From Flavihumibacter solisilvae (GTDB taxonomy: Bacteria > Bacteroidota > Bacteroidia > Chitinophagales > Chitinophagaceae): a stretch of DNA of 64,000 nt. The notes under the pieces were generated by a model, which was not told the origin of the DNA, made no database searches, and worked only from the letters and a program-made list of their open reading frames with translations. Where the stretch lies: positions 62,001 to 126,000 of the forward strand of contig NZ_JSVC01000024.1 in assembly GCF_000814475.1 (NCBI RefSeq), in the 5' to 3' direction. Below are positions 18,557 through 29,284 of this stretch, one piece after another. The position numbers and the translations under genes were made by a program. Each line of letters opens with the position of its first letter. Positions within the stretch are counted from its first letter, which is position 1.

Positions 18557-20746
18557 ATGTCATTACGTTTCAGTGCTCTCAACAACATCAACCAGGGTAA
18601 CCAGGTGAATGTTCCGGGTCCCGCTAAGATCACGGCCCTGTTTGGTGAAAATGTGTTCACGCTGCAGAAAGCAAGGGCTTTCCTGAGTGATGAGGCTTAC
18701 AAAAGCCTTCTTGCCTCTATTAAAGGGGGAAGAAAGATTGATCGTACAGTAGCTAACCAGATTGCTGCTGGCCTTCGCCAGTGGGCAGAAACAAAAGGTG
18801 TTACGCATTATACACACTGGTTCCAGCCACTGACAGGCACAACCGCTGAAAAGCATGATTCATTTTTCACACTGAAAGGTGATGGTACCGCAATCGAAGA
18901 GTTTGACGGGGCAGCGCTGATCCAGCAGGAACCTGACGCATCATCATTCCCGAGTGGTGGTATCCGTGCAACTTTTGAAGCACGCGGCTATACGGCATGG
19001 GATCCTTCCTCTCCCGCTTTCATCATGGAGATCGGCGAAGGAAAGACACTTTGTATTCCCACAATTTTTGTTTCGTATACCGGTGAAACACTGGATTATA
19101 AAGCACCGCTGTTAAAGTCGCTCGAAGCACTTAACAAACATGCCGTTGACGTGGCAAACTATTTCGATAAAAATGTTAACCGCGTTGCAGCAACTCTCGG
19201 CTGGGAGCAGGAATATTTCGTTATTGATGAGGCTATGTTCAATTCACGTCCCGACCTCGTACTGAGCGGACGTACTGTATTCGGCCATGCACCCGCGAAA
19301 GGACAGCAGCTGGAAGACCACTACTTCGGTTCCATCCCCGAGCGCGTTTATGCCTTCATGCGTGATTTCGAAAACGAATCTTATAAACTCGGTATTCCGT
19401 TAAGAACCCGCCACAATGAAGTTGCGCCGGCGCAGTTCGAGTGTGCACCTATTTTCGAAGAAGTGAGTGTGGCCGTTGACCATAACACCCTGCTGATGGA
19501 TGTGATGGATCGCGTTGCCCGTCGCCATAAACTGCGTGTACTGCTGCACGAGAAGCCATTTGCCGGCATCAATGGCAGCGGCAAGCACAATAACTGGAGC
19601 ATGTCAACCGATACTGGTGTTAACCTGCTTGCTCCCGGCAAAACGCCAAAGACCAACCTGATGTTCCTTACGTTCTTCGTGAACACCATCAAGGCGGTTT
19701 ATGAATATTCAGACGTTCTGCGTGCCTGCATCGCAGGTGCTGGTAACGACCACCGCCTGGGTGCCAACGAGGCTCCCCCGGCAATCATTTCGGTGTTTGT
19801 AGGTGGATACCTGAGCAACGTACTGGCAGAGATCAAAGAGCGCGTAAGCGATAAGTTCGACGAGCAGGATGAAGCAATCCTGAAACTTGACCTGCACCGC
19901 AGCATCCCTGAGCTCCTGCTCGACAACACTGACCGTAACCGTACTTCACCTTTTGCTTTCACCGGCAACAAGTTCGAGTTCCGTGCTGTTGGTTCATCTG
20001 CAAACTGCGCTAACGCGATGACAACCCTGAACACCATCATGGCCGAAACGCTGAAGCAGTTCAAGAAGGATGTAGATGCCCTTATCGAAAAAGGAGAAAA
20101 GAAAGAGATCGCCATCATGCATGTGATCCGCGAATACATCGTGGACAGCGACAAGGTTCTCTTTGAAGGTGATGGCTACAGCGAGGAGTGGGCAAAAGAA
20201 GCTGAGAAGCGCGGACTTCCGAACCTGAAGACTACTCCCCTTGCACTCGATGCGATGGTTACTGAAAAATCAAAGCACCTGTTCGAAAGCAATGATGTAC
20301 TTACGCATGTTGAGCTCGAAGCACGTCATGAGATCGAACTGGAAAAATATATCAAACGCGTGCAGATTGAAGCCCGGATCATGGGTGAGCTTTGCACCAG
20401 CCACGTTCTGCCTGCATCGGTTAAATACCAGAACATCCTCATTCAGAACATCCGTGGACTGAAGGACATTGGCCTGGATGAAAGCACCTATTGCAACCAG
20501 AAGCAGATCCTGAAAAAGATCAGCGAACACATCAACATCCTGAGTGACCTCGTGGAGAAAATGATTGAAGCCCGTAAGGTTTGCAATGCAATGGAGAACA
20601 CACGCACCAAGGCAATCGCTTATGAAAGCCAGGTTAAAGCGCCGTTCTTTGATGCGATCCGTTACAGGGTTGATAAACTGGAATTGCTGGTGGATGATAC
20701 ACACTGGCCGCTTCCGAAGTATCGCGAAATGCTGTTCCTCCGCTAA
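18557..20746 (+). CDS. glnN: Glutamine synthetase type III
   Basis: A 729-residue GSIII enzyme, ATP-dependent synthesis of glutamine from glutamate and ammonia. The ATG at 18557 (MSLRFSALNNIN) is preferred over an upstream in-frame ATG. Visible are the GSIII N-terminal domain with THYTHWFQPLTGTTAEKHDSF, the catalytic-domain GWEQEYFVID, VAPAQFECAPIFEE, the NGSGKHNNWSM (ATP/ammonia) and GNDHRLGANEAPPAIIS segments and a C-terminal helical region with EARHEIELEKY. Length (about 730) is diagnostic of GSIII, the predominant form in Bacteroidota. It is monocistronic and followed by a strong terminator. No clear promoter box is visible; AACTTTTG at 18518-18525 is one base from consensus but lacks a -33 element. 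Confidence 0.96.
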   Translation: MSLRFSALNNINQGNQVNVPGPAKITALFGENVFTLQKARAFLSDEAYKSLLASIKGGRKIDRTVANQIAAGLRQWAETKGVTHYTHWFQPLTGTTAEKHDSFFTLKGDGTAIEEFDGAALIQQEPDASSFPSGGIRATFEARGYTAWDPSSPAFIMEIGEGKTLCIPTIFVSYTGETLDYKAPLLKSLEALNKHAVDVANYFDKNVNRVAATLGWEQEYFVIDEAMFNSRPDLVLSGRTVFGHAPAKGQQLEDHYFGSIPERVYAFMRDFENESYKLGIPLRTRHNEVAPAQFECAPIFEEVSVAVDHNTLLMDVMDRVARRHKLRVLLHEKPFAGINGSGKHNNWSMSTDTGVNLLAPGKTPKTNLMFLTFFVNTIKAVYEYSDVLRACIAGAGNDHRLGANEAPPAIISVFVGGYLSNVLAEIKERVSDKFDEQDEAILKLDLHRSIPELLLDNTDRNRTSPFAFTGNKFEFRAVGSSANCANAMTTLNTIMAETLKQFKKDVDALIEKGEKKEIAIMHVIREYIVDSDKVLFEGDGYSEEWAKEAEKRGLPNLKTTPLALDAMVTEKSKHLFESNDVLTHVELEARHEIELEKYIKRVQIEARIMGELCTSHVLPASVKYQNILIQNIRGLKDIGLDESTYCNQKQILKKISEHINILSDLVEKMIEARKVCNAMENTRTKAIAYESQVKAPFFDAIRYRVDKLELLVDDTHWPLPKYREMLFLR

Positions 20747-20775
20747 TCATATTGAGGACCAAATCAAACTGCAAG

Positions 20776-20804
20776 AGCCCCGCTTTCGAGCGGGGCTTTA
20801 TTTA
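20776..20804 (+). terminator. Intrinsic terminator after glnN
   Basis: A perfect 9-bp stem (20776-20784 with 20789-20797, AGCCCCGCT/AGCGGGGCT) closed by a UUCG tetraloop and followed by TTATTTATT. It also faces the end of the convergent permease gene. Confidence 0.93.
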
Positions 20805-20816
20805 TTCCGGCGTAAC

Positions 20817-23243
20817 CTATTCCGTACGCAGGCTATTCACTGGATTTGCAAGAGCCGCTTTCACTGATTGGTATGCAACCGTAACCACTGCAATCAACAG
20901 GATGAGTACCAGCGGGTATAACAGGATTCCCGGACTGATATCAATATGGAAAGCATAATCTTCCATCCAGCTTGTCAGCAGCCAGGCAGCGACAGGAATG
21001 GCAACGAGGCCTGCATATAAGACAAGCTTCAGGTAATCGCGGGTGATGAGCAGGAAAATCTGCGTTACAGTTGCACCCAGAACTTTCCGTACTCCAATCT
21101 CCCGGGTTCGTTTAGCCACAGAATATAGTGAAAGACCAAATAGTCCGAGACCAGCAATCACAATCGACAGCACAGTGAACCACCACAGGACAGAGGAAAA
21201 AACCTGGTCGTTTTTGTACTGCCTGTCGAAATGGTCATCCAGGAAAAAGTACTGGAAAGGCGACCCGGGAAATCTTTTGTTCCACACATCCTTTGTCCTG
21301 GCCACAAGCCCTGGCACATCGGCAGTTTCCACCTTCAGGGAGTACATCCCCATATCCGTGTGCCTGGCTGGATAATAAATTATTGGATCAAAACTATATT
21401 GGAGTGATTGCTGGTGGTAGTCAAACATTACTCCGACTACCTTACATGTCCGCTCAGCCTGCATAAGCATTTTCCCAATGGCTTCGTCCGGTGATCCAAA
21501 TCCCAGGATCCTTGATGCCGTTTCATTGATGATTACATTGAGAACCTGTAGCGAATCCGCTTCATTAAATGGCTGGTCTTTATCAAAGTTCCTCCCGGCT
21601 ACCATTGTGATACCATAATCCGGGATGAATTTCTCATCTATCCCGAATGTCCTGCAACTTTTATTGTCGTTAGAGTTAATCCTCCGGAACCCCGTTGAAC
21701 TACCTACTTCATTTCCCGGAACATCCGTGGATTCGGAAACTGTGCGTACGCCGGGAATCTTACCAAGGTCGTTTACAAATGATTCGACTGTCGACATCGC
21801 TCCTGTAGGCTGGTTTACAGTTTGTTCAAGAACCAATGTCTGCCGGATATTCACGCCCAGGTCACGACTGCTCATAAACCGCAGCTGCTGATAAAATCCA
21901 ATTGCCCCGCCGGTAAGGATTATGGCCGCTGTGAACTGTAGTACCACCAGTGCCTTGCGCAGGTAATTGCTGCCTTTATTATTACCTGAAAATCCTGCTG
22001 CAGATTTCAACGTTTTAACGGGCTGGAAAGATGAAAGCACAAAGGCAGGATAAAATCCGGCCAGCAGGGTACTGACCATGAAAACTGTGACTGCGGCTAC
22101 CCAAAACCAGGCGCCCGTTGCCTCCAGGTCCGCAATGTTCCTGCTGATCAATTGTGCAAACTTTGGGAGCACGAGACTATATAACAGGAACCCGATTCCC
22201 ATCCCCAGCAGGTTAACGAGAAAGGATTCTGCGAGGAACTGCCTGACGAGTTGCAGCTTTGTTGCGCCCATAACTTTCCGTACCCCCACTTCCCTTGACC
22301 GTTCAAGTGAGTGGGCTGTTGACAGGTTTACATGATTGATCAGTGAGATCAGGAGTATGAGAAGCGCGGCAATGCCCAGGTATTTCAGATAATAGAGATT
22401 GCCGCTTCCTTCGAGCTCATAATTGTAAACAGAGCGGGTATGAATGTCCTTTAGCGGCTGCACTTTGAAAGTAACGGAAAAGCCGTCCTCCTTCATCCTG
22501 CCTCCCATGTACTTCTCTGCAAATGCGGGCAGCTTTGCTTCAAGAGCATTGGCATCCGTTCCCTCTTTAAGTAACACGTAGGTGTAAAAATCGCTCCATC
22601 CCCAGCTCGTATTGGCATTGCCGTTGGTAAGCTGGATATATTTATTGAAATTCAACAGGATGTGAAATTGCAGATGCGAGTTTGCGGGAAAATCCTTCAC
22701 TACGCCTGTCACAACATAATCTTCATTGTCGAACCTCAATGTTTTCCCGAGCGCTTCTGAATTACCGAAATATTTGGTTGCTGTGGATTGACTGATCACC
22801 GCATCATTCAGATGAGTCAGTGCCTGGGCCGGTGCCCCTTTCTGAAACTCGAATGAAAAGATCCTGAATACAGAAGGGTCTGCAAAATAAATGAAGCCGC
22901 TTTCATTGATCTTTTCGTCACCATGCTGTACAATCCCCCATCTTTTCCGGAAGCGCACAACTTCCGACACTTCAGGAAAGTCCTTCTTGATTGCCGGGGC
23001 TACAGCCGGGTATGTAAACGCAAATGTCTGCGGCTCGCCACCTTTTTCAGTCACGATCATCGGCAACCGGAAAATCCTGTCCTTCTTTGCATGGAAATCA
23101 TCAAAGCTGTATTCGAACCTGAGATAATTGGCAATCATCAGGAATGCAGCAATACCTATTGCAAGGCCCATTACGATAATGGCTGAGAAGGTTTTGTTCT
23201 TCATCAGGTTGCGCCATGCAGTTTTCAGATAGTTCTTAAACAT
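20817..23243 (-). CDS. ABC transporter permease, FtsX/MacB type
   Basis: An 808-residue permease with two FtsX halves. The N-terminus is the family motif MFKNYLKTAWRNLMKNKTFS, followed by a membrane helix at about 20-40, a MacB periplasmic core domain (about 45-245), three helices (about 285-410), a second periplasmic domain (about 440-650) and three more helices with the repeated SVAKRTREIGVRKVLGATV segment; the first half has the matching SLERSREVGVRKVMGAT. These proteins transmit ATP-driven movement to the periplasm. No ATPase gene lies beside it, which is common for this Bacteroidota family; its substrate is unknown. Confidence 0.9.
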   Translation of the reverse strand: MFKNYLKTAWRNLMKNKTFSAIIVMGLAIGIAAFLMIANYLRFEYSFDDFHAKKDRIFRLPMIVTEKGGEPQTFAFTYPAVAPAIKKDFPEVSEVVRFRKRWGIVQHGDEKINESGFIYFADPSVFRIFSFEFQKGAPAQALTHLNDAVISQSTATKYFGNSEALGKTLRFDNEDYVVTGVVKDFPANSHLQFHILLNFNKYIQLTNGNANTSWGWSDFYTYVLLKEGTDANALEAKLPAFAEKYMGGRMKEDGFSVTFKVQPLKDIHTRSVYNYELEGSGNLYYLKYLGIAALLILLISLINHVNLSTAHSLERSREVGVRKVMGATKLQLVRQFLAESFLVNLLGMGIGFLLYSLVLPKFAQLISRNIADLEATGAWFWVAAVTVFMVSTLLAGFYPAFVLSSFQPVKTLKSAAGFSGNNKGSNYLRKALVVLQFTAAIILTGGAIGFYQQLRFMSSRDLGVNIRQTLVLEQTVNQPTGAMSTVESFVNDLGKIPGVRTVSESTDVPGNEVGSSTGFRRINSNDNKSCRTFGIDEKFIPDYGITMVAGRNFDKDQPFNEADSLQVLNVIINETASRILGFGSPDEAIGKMLMQAERTCKVVGVMFDYHQQSLQYSFDPIIYYPARHTDMGMYSLKVETADVPGLVARTKDVWNKRFPGSPFQYFFLDDHFDRQYKNDQVFSSVLWWFTVLSIVIAGLGLFGLSLYSVAKRTREIGVRKVLGATVTQIFLLITRDYLKLVLYAGLVAIPVAAWLLTSWMEDYAFHIDISPGILLYPLVLILLIAVVTVAYQSVKAALANPVNSLRTE

Positions 23244-23369
23244 AACCTGGGATTTTGGCTCTATTTTTCAATTAAATAAAATGCCAGTCATCTACAGGCC
23301 TAACTATCAGTCTGTTAAGAGTTTGGAGTCTGCGAATGCTGTACGCTTTTGATACAGTCACCGTTCGAT

Positions 23370-24050
23370 TCAGATCAGTTCATGAACCCACGACAATGCC
23401 AGTTTCAACTGTTCGTCCATTCCTATTTTGCTGTTATCGAGAACACGAGCGTCATCTGCCTGGCGAAGCGGACTTACTTCACGGTGACTGTCAATATAGT
23501 CGCGCATTTCGAGGTTATTCTTGACTTCCTCTATTGTAATGTTGGGGTTCTTTTCGAAGAGTTCCTTAAACCTCCGCTCCACCCTGATCTTGTTATCGGC
23601 TGTCATGAAGATCTTGAGTTCAGCCTTTGGGAATACGACGGTGCCAATATCACGGCCATCCATCACAATGCCTTTTTTCCTGCCCATTTCCTGTTGCTGG
23701 TTAACGGCGAATGTACGCACATCCTTTATAGCCGCGATCTCACTTACTTTTTCGGCAACTACCAGGTCGCGGATCACATATTCAACGTTCTCGTCATTGA
23801 GGTACATCTCACTCTGAAGGCTATTTTCGTTATAACGGAACTCGAGCTGGATATCTTCCAGTGCCTTTTGCACTTCCTGTGTGTCGGTCCAGTCCACATG
23901 GTTCCGGAGAAAATAAAGGGTTATGGCCCTGTACATGGCACCACTGTCAATATATACGTAGTTCAGTTCCTTTGCCAGCTGTTTTGCAAGGGTGCTTTTG
24001 CCACAACTGCTCCAGCCGTCAATAGTAATGATGATTTTTTTCCTGGCCAT
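23370..24050 (-). CDS. cmk: Cytidylate kinase
   Basis: A 226-residue NMP kinase phosphorylating CMP and dCMP. It opens with a P-loop GWSSCGKSTLAK, then YIDSGAMYRAIT (the Cmk signature YLDTGAMYRA), and later MDGRDIGTVVFPKAELKIFMTA and RHREVSPL-type segment SHREVSPLRQADDA, which bind the phosphates and the base. The P-loop Trp and Cys in place of the usual Pro-Ser-Gly are unusual against E. coli. It lies 58 bases downstream of clpC, with clpC's terminator between, and 126 bases upstream of the permease gene. Confidence 0.95.
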   Translation of the reverse strand: MARKKIIITIDGWSSCGKSTLAKQLAKELNYVYIDSGAMYRAITLYFLRNHVDWTDTQEVQKALEDIQLEFRYNENSLQSEMYLNDENVEYVIRDLVVAEKVSEIAAIKDVRTFAVNQQQEMGRKKGIVMDGRDIGTVVFPKAELKIFMTADNKIRVERRFKELFEKNPNITIEEVKNNLEMRDYIDSHREVSPLRQADDARVLDNSKIGMDEQLKLALSWVHELI

Positions 24051-24075
24051 AATAAATAGTCAAAAGTAAAAATTA

Positions 24076-24105
24076 AAAAGCCCTCCTGTATGCAGGAGGG
24101 CTTTT
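24076..24105 (-). terminator. Intrinsic terminator after clpC
   Basis: A perfect 13-bp inverted repeat (24076-24088 with 24093-24105), loop TATG, with four T at the end on either strand. It lies four bases beyond the clpC stop and 26 bases before the cmk start. Confidence 0.9.
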
Positions 24106-24108
24106 AAT

Positions 24109-26643
24109 TTATGCTTCAGATTTTTCCTTCTTTGGTGGAGATGATTCCTTCATCCGGAATGTGATCTTGTTCTGCTCCTTGTCGAGGTCAGCAATAAGGA
24201 TATCGCCTTCCTTGATAGTCATATTCAGGATCTCTTCCGCAAGCGGATCTTCCAGGTACTTCTGCAGTGCCCTGTGCAGGGGCCTTGCACCAAACTGCTG
24301 GTCGTATCCTTTTTCGGCGATGAAGCTCTTGGCTTCTTCAGTCAGCTCAAGGCTGAATCCAAGATTCTTCAGTCTCTTCATTACACCGTTCAAAAGAATA
24401 TCTATGATCTTGAAGATATGATCCTTTGTGAGTGAATTGAAGATCACCACATCATCGATCCTGTTCAGGAATTCAGGTGAGAAGGTACGCTTCAACGCTT
24501 TTTCAATAACCGCCTTATTCGTCTCGTCTGTGCTCGCTGTACGTGCCGCAGTAGCGAAACCTACACCGTCACCGAAGTCTTTCAGTTGACGTACACCGAT
24601 ATTCGAAGTCATGATAATAAGACTGTTCTTGAAGTCCACCTTCCGGCCAAGTCCATCGGTAAGCTGACCATCATCGAGCACCTGTAACAGGATGTTGTAG
24701 ATGTCCGGGTGAGCCTTCTCGATTTCATCAAGCAGGATAACGCTGTAAGGTTTGCGGCGGACTTTCTCTGTCAGCTGGCCGCCTTCTTCGTATCCCACAT
24801 ATCCCGGAGGTGCACCGATCAATCTGCTGATGGTAAACTTCTCCATGTATTCACTCATATCGATCCGGATCAGGGCGTCTTCACTGTCGAACATATAACG
24901 TGCAAGTGAACGAGCCAGCTCGGTTTTACCCACACCAGTCGGTCCGAGGAAAATAAACGAACCAACAGGTTTCCTGGGATCTTTCAGACCTACGCGGTTA
25001 CGCTGGATGGCCTTCACGACTTTCTGAATGGCTTCGTCCTGTCCTATAACCATACTGGCCATATCTTCAGACATTTTCCGCAACTTCTCGCTTTCAGCCT
25101 GCACCATCCGCTTCACCGGTATGCCAGTCATCATACTCACCACTTCCGCAATATCTTCCTCGGTTATCGGATAGCGCTTATGCTTGCTTTCCTCTTCCCA
25201 ATGTGACTTTGCCTTCTCCAGGTCTTCCTGCAGTCTCTTCTCTGTATCGCGGAGAGATGCAGCTTCCTCGAACTTCTGGCTTTTCACCACGCGGTTCTTT
25301 TCATTCTTCACATCCTCGATCTTCTTCTCAAGCTCCAGGATCTCCTGCGGTACATTGATGTTTTTCAGGTGAACGCGTGCACCTACTTCATCCAGTACAT
25401 CGATCGCCTTGTCCGGCAACAGACGGTCTGTCATGTAACGGTCGCTGAGCTTCACACATGCATCAATTGCATCGTCTGAATAGTTTACGTTATGATACTC
25501 TTCGTATTTGGGTTTGATGTTGTTAAGGATCTGGATGGTTTCGTCAACAGTCGGCGGATCAACCATCACTTTCTGGAAGCGGCGGTCAAGTGCACCATCT
25601 TTTTCGATATACATGCGATACTCATCCAGGGTCGAAGCACCGATGCACTGCAATTCACCCCGTGCAAGAGCAGGTTTGAAAATGTTTGATGCATCAAGTG
25701 AACCACTGGCACCACCGGCACCTACAATAGTGTGGATCTCATCAATGAAGAGAATCACATCGCGGTTCTTTTCGAGTTCATTCATGATTGCCTTCATCCG
25801 CTCTTCAAACTGGCCACGGTATTTGGTACCGGCAACCAGTGCAGCAAGATCAAGGGAGATCACGCGTTTATCGAACAATACCCTGGATACCTTACGCTGA
25901 ACGATGCGAAGTGCAAGACCTTCCACAATGGCGGTCTTACCCACACCAGGTTCACCAATCAGGATCGGGTTGTTCTTCTTCCGGCGCGACAAAATCTGCG
26001 ATACCCTTTCGATTTCTTCTTCACGACCTACAATTGGGTCAAGTGCACCGGTCTCTGCGAGTCTTGTAATATCCCTGCCGAAATTGTCAAGCACAGGAGT
26101 TTTACTTTTTGTATTACCTGCCTGCTTGGCCTTTTGCTGACTGTATTTCTTTTCCTCATCAAAGTCATCATCATTTTCATCCGGATATTCACTTCTCACA
26201 TCATTGCTTTTCACCACACCCAGTTCATTCCTGAACAGGTCGTAGTCCACATCAAACTGGTTGAGTATCTGTGTAGCAATATTTTCTTTGTTTTTCAGGA
26301 TTGATAGCATAAGATGTTCGGTTTCGACGGTTGGACTTTTTAATGCCTTTGCCTCGAGCACGGTTACACGAATTACCTTCTCTGCCTGCTTGGTTAGTGG
26401 CAGGCTGTTGATGTTGGCAATATTCTTTCCTGTTTTATCCTTAACTGCAAGTTCAACTTCCTTTCGGAGTTCATACAAATCAACATTAAAACTCTTAAGA
26501 ATACGGACAGCGGTATTATCACCTTCTCTTATCAGACCCAGCAATAAATGCTCGGTACCGATAAAATCATTCCCTAGTCTCAACGCTTCCTCCCTGCTGA
26601 ACGAGATGATCTCTTTTACCTGGGCTGAAAAATTGTTGTCCAT
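24109..26643 (-). CDS. clpC: ATP-dependent Clp protease ATP-binding subunit ClpC
   Basis: An 844-residue Hsp100 unfoldase that feeds substrates to ClpP. Two Clp N-terminal repeats lie at about 5-140, AAA-1 with Walker A GEPGVGKT and Walker B LFIDEIH, then a UVR-type coiled middle domain with [19 protein letters not shown] which sets it apart from ClpA and ClpB, and AAA-2 with [32 protein letters not shown] and a C-terminal D2 small domain. The ClpP-docking loop is near [10 protein letters not shown] in this family. It acts in protein quality control in the cytoplasm. Start chosen at the ATG giving [13 protein letters not shown]. No CtsR operator is apparent in the 152-base upstream gap. Confidence 0.96.
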   Translation of the reverse strand: MDNNFSAQVKEIISFSREEALRLGNDFIGTEHLLLGLIREGDNTAVRILKSFNVDLYELRKEVELAVKDKTGKNIANINSLPLTKQAEKVIRVTVLEAKALKSPTVETEHLMLSILKNKENIATQILNQFDVDYDLFRNELGVVKSNDVRSEYPDENDDDFDEEKKYSQQKAKQAGNTKSKTPVLDNFGRDITRLAETGALDPIVGREEEIERVSQILSRRKKNNPILIGEPGVGKTAIVEGLALRIVQRKVSRVLFDKRVISLDLAALVAGTKYRGQFEERMKAIMNELEKNRDVILFIDEIHTIVGAGGASGSLDASNIFKPALARGELQCIGASTLDEYRMYIEKDGALDRRFQKVMVDPPTVDETIQILNNIKPKYEEYHNVNYSDDAIDACVKLSDRYMTDRLLPDKAIDVLDEVGARVHLKNINVPQEILELEKKIEDVKNEKNRVVKSQKFEEAASLRDTEKRLQEDLEKAKSHWEEESKHKRYPITEEDIAEVVSMMTGIPVKRMVQAESEKLRKMSEDMASMVIGQDEAIQKVVKAIQRNRVGLKDPRKPVGSFIFLGPTGVGKTELARSLARYMFDSEDALIRIDMSEYMEKFTISRLIGAPPGYVGYEEGGQLTEKVRRKPYSVILLDEIEKAHPDIYNILLQVLDDGQLTDGLGRKVDFKNSLIIMTSNIGVRQLKDFGDGVGFATAARTASTDETNKAVIEKALKRTFSPEFLNRIDDVVIFNSLTKDHIFKIIDILLNGVMKRLKNLGFSLELTEEAKSFIAEKGYDQQFGARPLHRALQKYLEDPLAEEILNMTIKEGDILIADLDKEQNKITFRMKESSPPKKEKSEA

Positions 26644-26795
26644 TTTATAAGTTGTTGTGTGTTATACAATAATAACGAATATTTTTGAGTTTAGGTTTGC
26701 TTTGAAACCCAGTTCTGACAGTTGTCCACCGGTTGCCAGCAAGTGAATAATCTGTAACTCAAAGAACGTTTAGATCGCCTTTTAATTATAACCGT

Positions 26796-27188
26796 ATGCA
26801 GGTCAAAATTGATACCAAGGAGAAATTTCATGTCATAACGATCCTTGATCCAAAAATCACTGCTAATATGACAGCAGAAATGGAGAAGAGTTTATCTGCA
26901 CTCCTGCAAAAAGAAGTTAAAAACGTTGTCCTCAATCTTAACAGTGTGACGGAAATTGACGTTGAATCAGCGGAGTCACTTGTTAAAATCCAGCAGTCAT
27001 TTTATGAAAACAATGCATCGTTCGTGATCTGCGGGATCCAGCCTGCCATAGAGGAATTTCTCGACAATGAACAGCTGCTCGAAATGTTAAGCGCCACTCC
27101 GACAGAAAGTGAGGCATGGGATATCGTACAGATGGAAGAAATTGAAAGAGAGTTGCTTGATGATGACGACCCGGCTTTTAACGCATAG
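26796..27188 (+). CDS. STAS-domain protein, anti-sigma-factor-antagonist type
   Basis: A 130-residue protein with a STAS fold over about residues 1-105. The order of strands and helices fits: FHVITILDPKITA, a helix with MEKSLSALLQK, the central strand KNVVLNLNSVTEID, then ESAESLVKIQQSF and SFVICGIQPAIEEF. The phosphorylatable Ser/Thr usual after the D-x-S/T-G-x turn is replaced here by VESAES, so regulation by phosphorylation may or may not be retained. It is acidic at its C-terminus (ERELLDDDDP). It lies 18 bases before rnz on the same strand and is probably co-transcribed with it. Partner unknown. Confidence 0.82.
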   Translation: MQVKIDTKEKFHVITILDPKITANMTAEMEKSLSALLQKEVKNVVLNLNSVTEIDVESAESLVKIQQSFYENNASFVICGIQPAIEEFLDNEQLLEMLSATPTESEAWDIVQMEEIERELLDDDDPAFNA

Positions 27189-27206
27189 ATTTGCATACTT
27201 TAACAT

Positions 27207-28109
27207 ATGCTGGCTGTAACCATATTAGGAAATAATTCTGCGCTTCCGGCGTTCGACAGGCACCCAACGGCGCAAATCGTAACGTTGGATGAGTTCCTGT
27301 TCCTCATCGATTGCGGAGAAGGCACCCAGATGCAAATGGCGAAATACAAGATAAGAAGAAGCTGCATCCAGCATATCTTCATCAGCCACCTGCACGGTGA
27401 CCACTATTTCGGGCTGATCGGGCTGATCACCAGCATGGGCCTGCTTGGCAGGGAGCTGGATCTTCATTTATATGCCCCGGCACCGCTCAAAGAACTTATT
27501 GACCTCCAGCTAAGGGTCGCTGATACAACCCTTCCATTTACCATCCACTTCCACCCTCTGGGGGATGAAGGTGTTTTGGTCCGTCACGAAAAATTCCAGG
27601 TAAGCTGTTTCCGTGTCAACCACAGGATCCCCTGCTGGGGTTTCCGGTTTGAACAGGTAAGGGCTCCACGTCGGATCAACCCTGAAAAAACATTGCAGCA
27701 TGAAGTTCCGTCGTCATTTTACGACCGGTTGAAATGGGGGGAGAATTATACAACCAAAGATGGTCGGTTAATCCTGAATGAATGGGTCACTGACCCTGCC
27801 CCAAAGCCGAGGTCTTATGCCTATTCGGCAGATACGAGTTACGACGAAAACCTCATCGACAAGATAAAAGGTGTGGACCTCCTCTACCACGAAACAACTT
27901 ATCTCAAAGATCTTGGGGAACGCGCGATACAGCGTTTCCATTGTACGACACACCAGGCGGCTACTATTGCAAGCATGGCCGGGGTGGGACAATTAATCAT
28001 TGGGCACTTCAGCTCAAAATATGAGAAGCTGGACCTTTTCGAATCAGAGGCACGTGAAATATTTCCCAATACCATCCTGGCACTCGAAGGCGTGAGCTAC
28101 AGGGTCTGA
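27207..28109 (+). CDS. rnz: Ribonuclease Z (tRNA 3' endonuclease)
   Basis: A 300-residue short-form tRNase Z of the metallo-beta-lactamase superfamily, removing the 3' trailer of tRNA precursors. The zinc motif SHLHGDH lies at residues 60-66, with further ligands at NHRIPCWGFRFE and, after it, the YSADTSYDE (AxDT motif, typical of class II without CCA-dependent cleavage limits) and LIIGHFSSKY His. A flexible-arm segment is seen around residues 155-190. The ATG at 27207 gives MLAVTILGNNSALP, the expected start. Convergent with the esterase gene, whose stop is two bases away. Confidence 0.95.
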   Translation: MLAVTILGNNSALPAFDRHPTAQIVTLDEFLFLIDCGEGTQMQMAKYKIRRSCIQHIFISHLHGDHYFGLIGLITSMGLLGRELDLHLYAPAPLKELIDLQLRVADTTLPFTIHFHPLGDEGVLVRHEKFQVSCFRVNHRIPCWGFRFEQVRAPRRINPEKTLQHEVPSSFYDRLKWGENYTTKDGRLILNEWVTDPAPKPRSYAYSADTSYDENLIDKIKGVDLLYHETTYLKDLGERAIQRFHCTTHQAATIASMAGVGQLIIGHFSSKYEKLDLFESEAREIFPNTILALEGVSYRV

Positions 28110-28111
28110 AT

Positions 28112-29260
28112 TCAATTTACTTCCACAGACAGCCACTCAATGAACCTGGGAAACTCCTGGCGCCAGGCGGGCTCATTGTGCCGCCCGTTTTCGTTTACTC
28201 TGACAGGATATTTCTGACCGGTCAGCCTTTCCAGGTGATTGGCAATTTTATAGGTGTCCGGTACCATCTCCTGCCCCTCCAGCTGCCCGGCATAAAAATA
28301 ATAGCGTTGCCTTTTATTGAGCCTGTTGTTTACCTTTTGACCGATTACACTGTCAAGGGACGGATCTATCCAGAAAGAAGGAGAAAACACGCCAATATTT
28401 CCGAACACATCCGGGTAAAGTATCCCGGCATAAAAAGAGATCAGTCCGCCCATCGAGCTGCCTGCAATGGATGTATGTTTCAGGTCACTCTTCGTGCGGT
28501 AATGCCGGTCAATATATGGCTTCAGAGTCCTGGCCAAAAACGCAAGGTATTCCCGCCCCTCACCTTTCCCGAAACGTTCATGGTCATTCGGGTTGTATTC
28601 ATTCATTCTTTTCAGACCGCCGTTGTCTATCCCGACAACGATAAACCCTTTTCCGGATGAGTCGAGGGTTTCATCAACACCCCATTCGCCGGCAAAAGAA
28701 GTGGCAGCATCAAACAGGTTCTGGCCGTCGTGCAGGTAAAGTACGGGATATCGCTTTGCGCTTTTGTCATAGTTCGCCGGAAGATAGATCCAGATGCGTC
28801 GTGACCGCTCAAGTTGTGGAATAGCAAAGGCGGTGTCGAGCCATCTGACCTGGGGACTGGCAGTGGAAACTACTTTCGGTGGCGCCGATTTCACCGCGTC
28901 CTGCCAGCCTTCGATAGTAAGGCTAACCATTGTATCAGAGGTGATGGTCAGGGTCCGGTTATCGATAGATTGTCCTTTGAAGTTTGTTTCAACCGTTTCC
29001 CAGGAGCCACGGGTGAATTTATATACATATGTTCCTGACGGGACATTACTTCCTTCGAAAAAGAAAAGTCCCTGTGCCCCTTTTTGTAACCTGCTGTTCG
29101 GATCTGAAGGATTCCAGTTGTTGAAATCGCCTGCTATAAACACCTCGCTTGCCTGCGGAGATGCAGGCAGGGACGTAATCCTGATTACGACCTTATATTG
29201 GGCAGTGGCCTGGCAAAGGCAAACCGAAATGATCAGGAACAGGCAGGTTAATCGCTTCAT
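28112..29260 (-). CDS. Exported esterase with N-terminal CBM48/AMPK-like glycan-binding domain
   Basis: A 382-residue protein with a signal peptide (LFLIISVCLCQATA). Residues about 22-110 form an early-set beta domain like the AMPK/CBM48 glycogen-binding module, with VFIAGDFNNWNP and the aromatic strand GTYVYKFTRG. Residues about 150-380 form an alpha/beta hydrolase of the esterase D/Fes type with YLHDGQNLFD, the nucleophile Ser at 269 in AGSSMGG and a final His in GRHNEPAW. These architectures occur in enterochelin-esterase-like and feruloyl-esterase-like enzymes; the substrate is not predictable. It is the last of three same-strand genes with an outer-membrane protein and a DUF4270 lipoprotein. 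Confidence 0.8.
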   Translation of the reverse strand: MKRLTCLFLIISVCLCQATAQYKVVIRITSLPASPQASEVFIAGDFNNWNPSDPNSRLQKGAQGLFFFEGSNVPSGTYVYKFTRGSWETVETNFKGQSIDNRTLTITSDTMVSLTIEGWQDAVKSAPPKVVSTASPQVRWLDTAFAIPQLERSRRIWIYLPANYDKSAKRYPVLYLHDGQNLFDAATSFAGEWGVDETLDSSGKGFIVVGIDNGGLKRMNEYNPNDHERFGKGEGREYLAFLARTLKPYIDRHYRTKSDLKHTSIAGSSMGGLISFYAGILYPDVFGNIGVFSPSFWIDPSLDSVIGQKVNNRLNKRQRYYFYAGQLEGQEMVPDTYKIANHLERLTGQKYPVRVNENGRHNEPAWRQEFPRFIEWLSVEVN

Positions 29261-29284
29261 ACGGTTATGGTTTCTTTAAATACG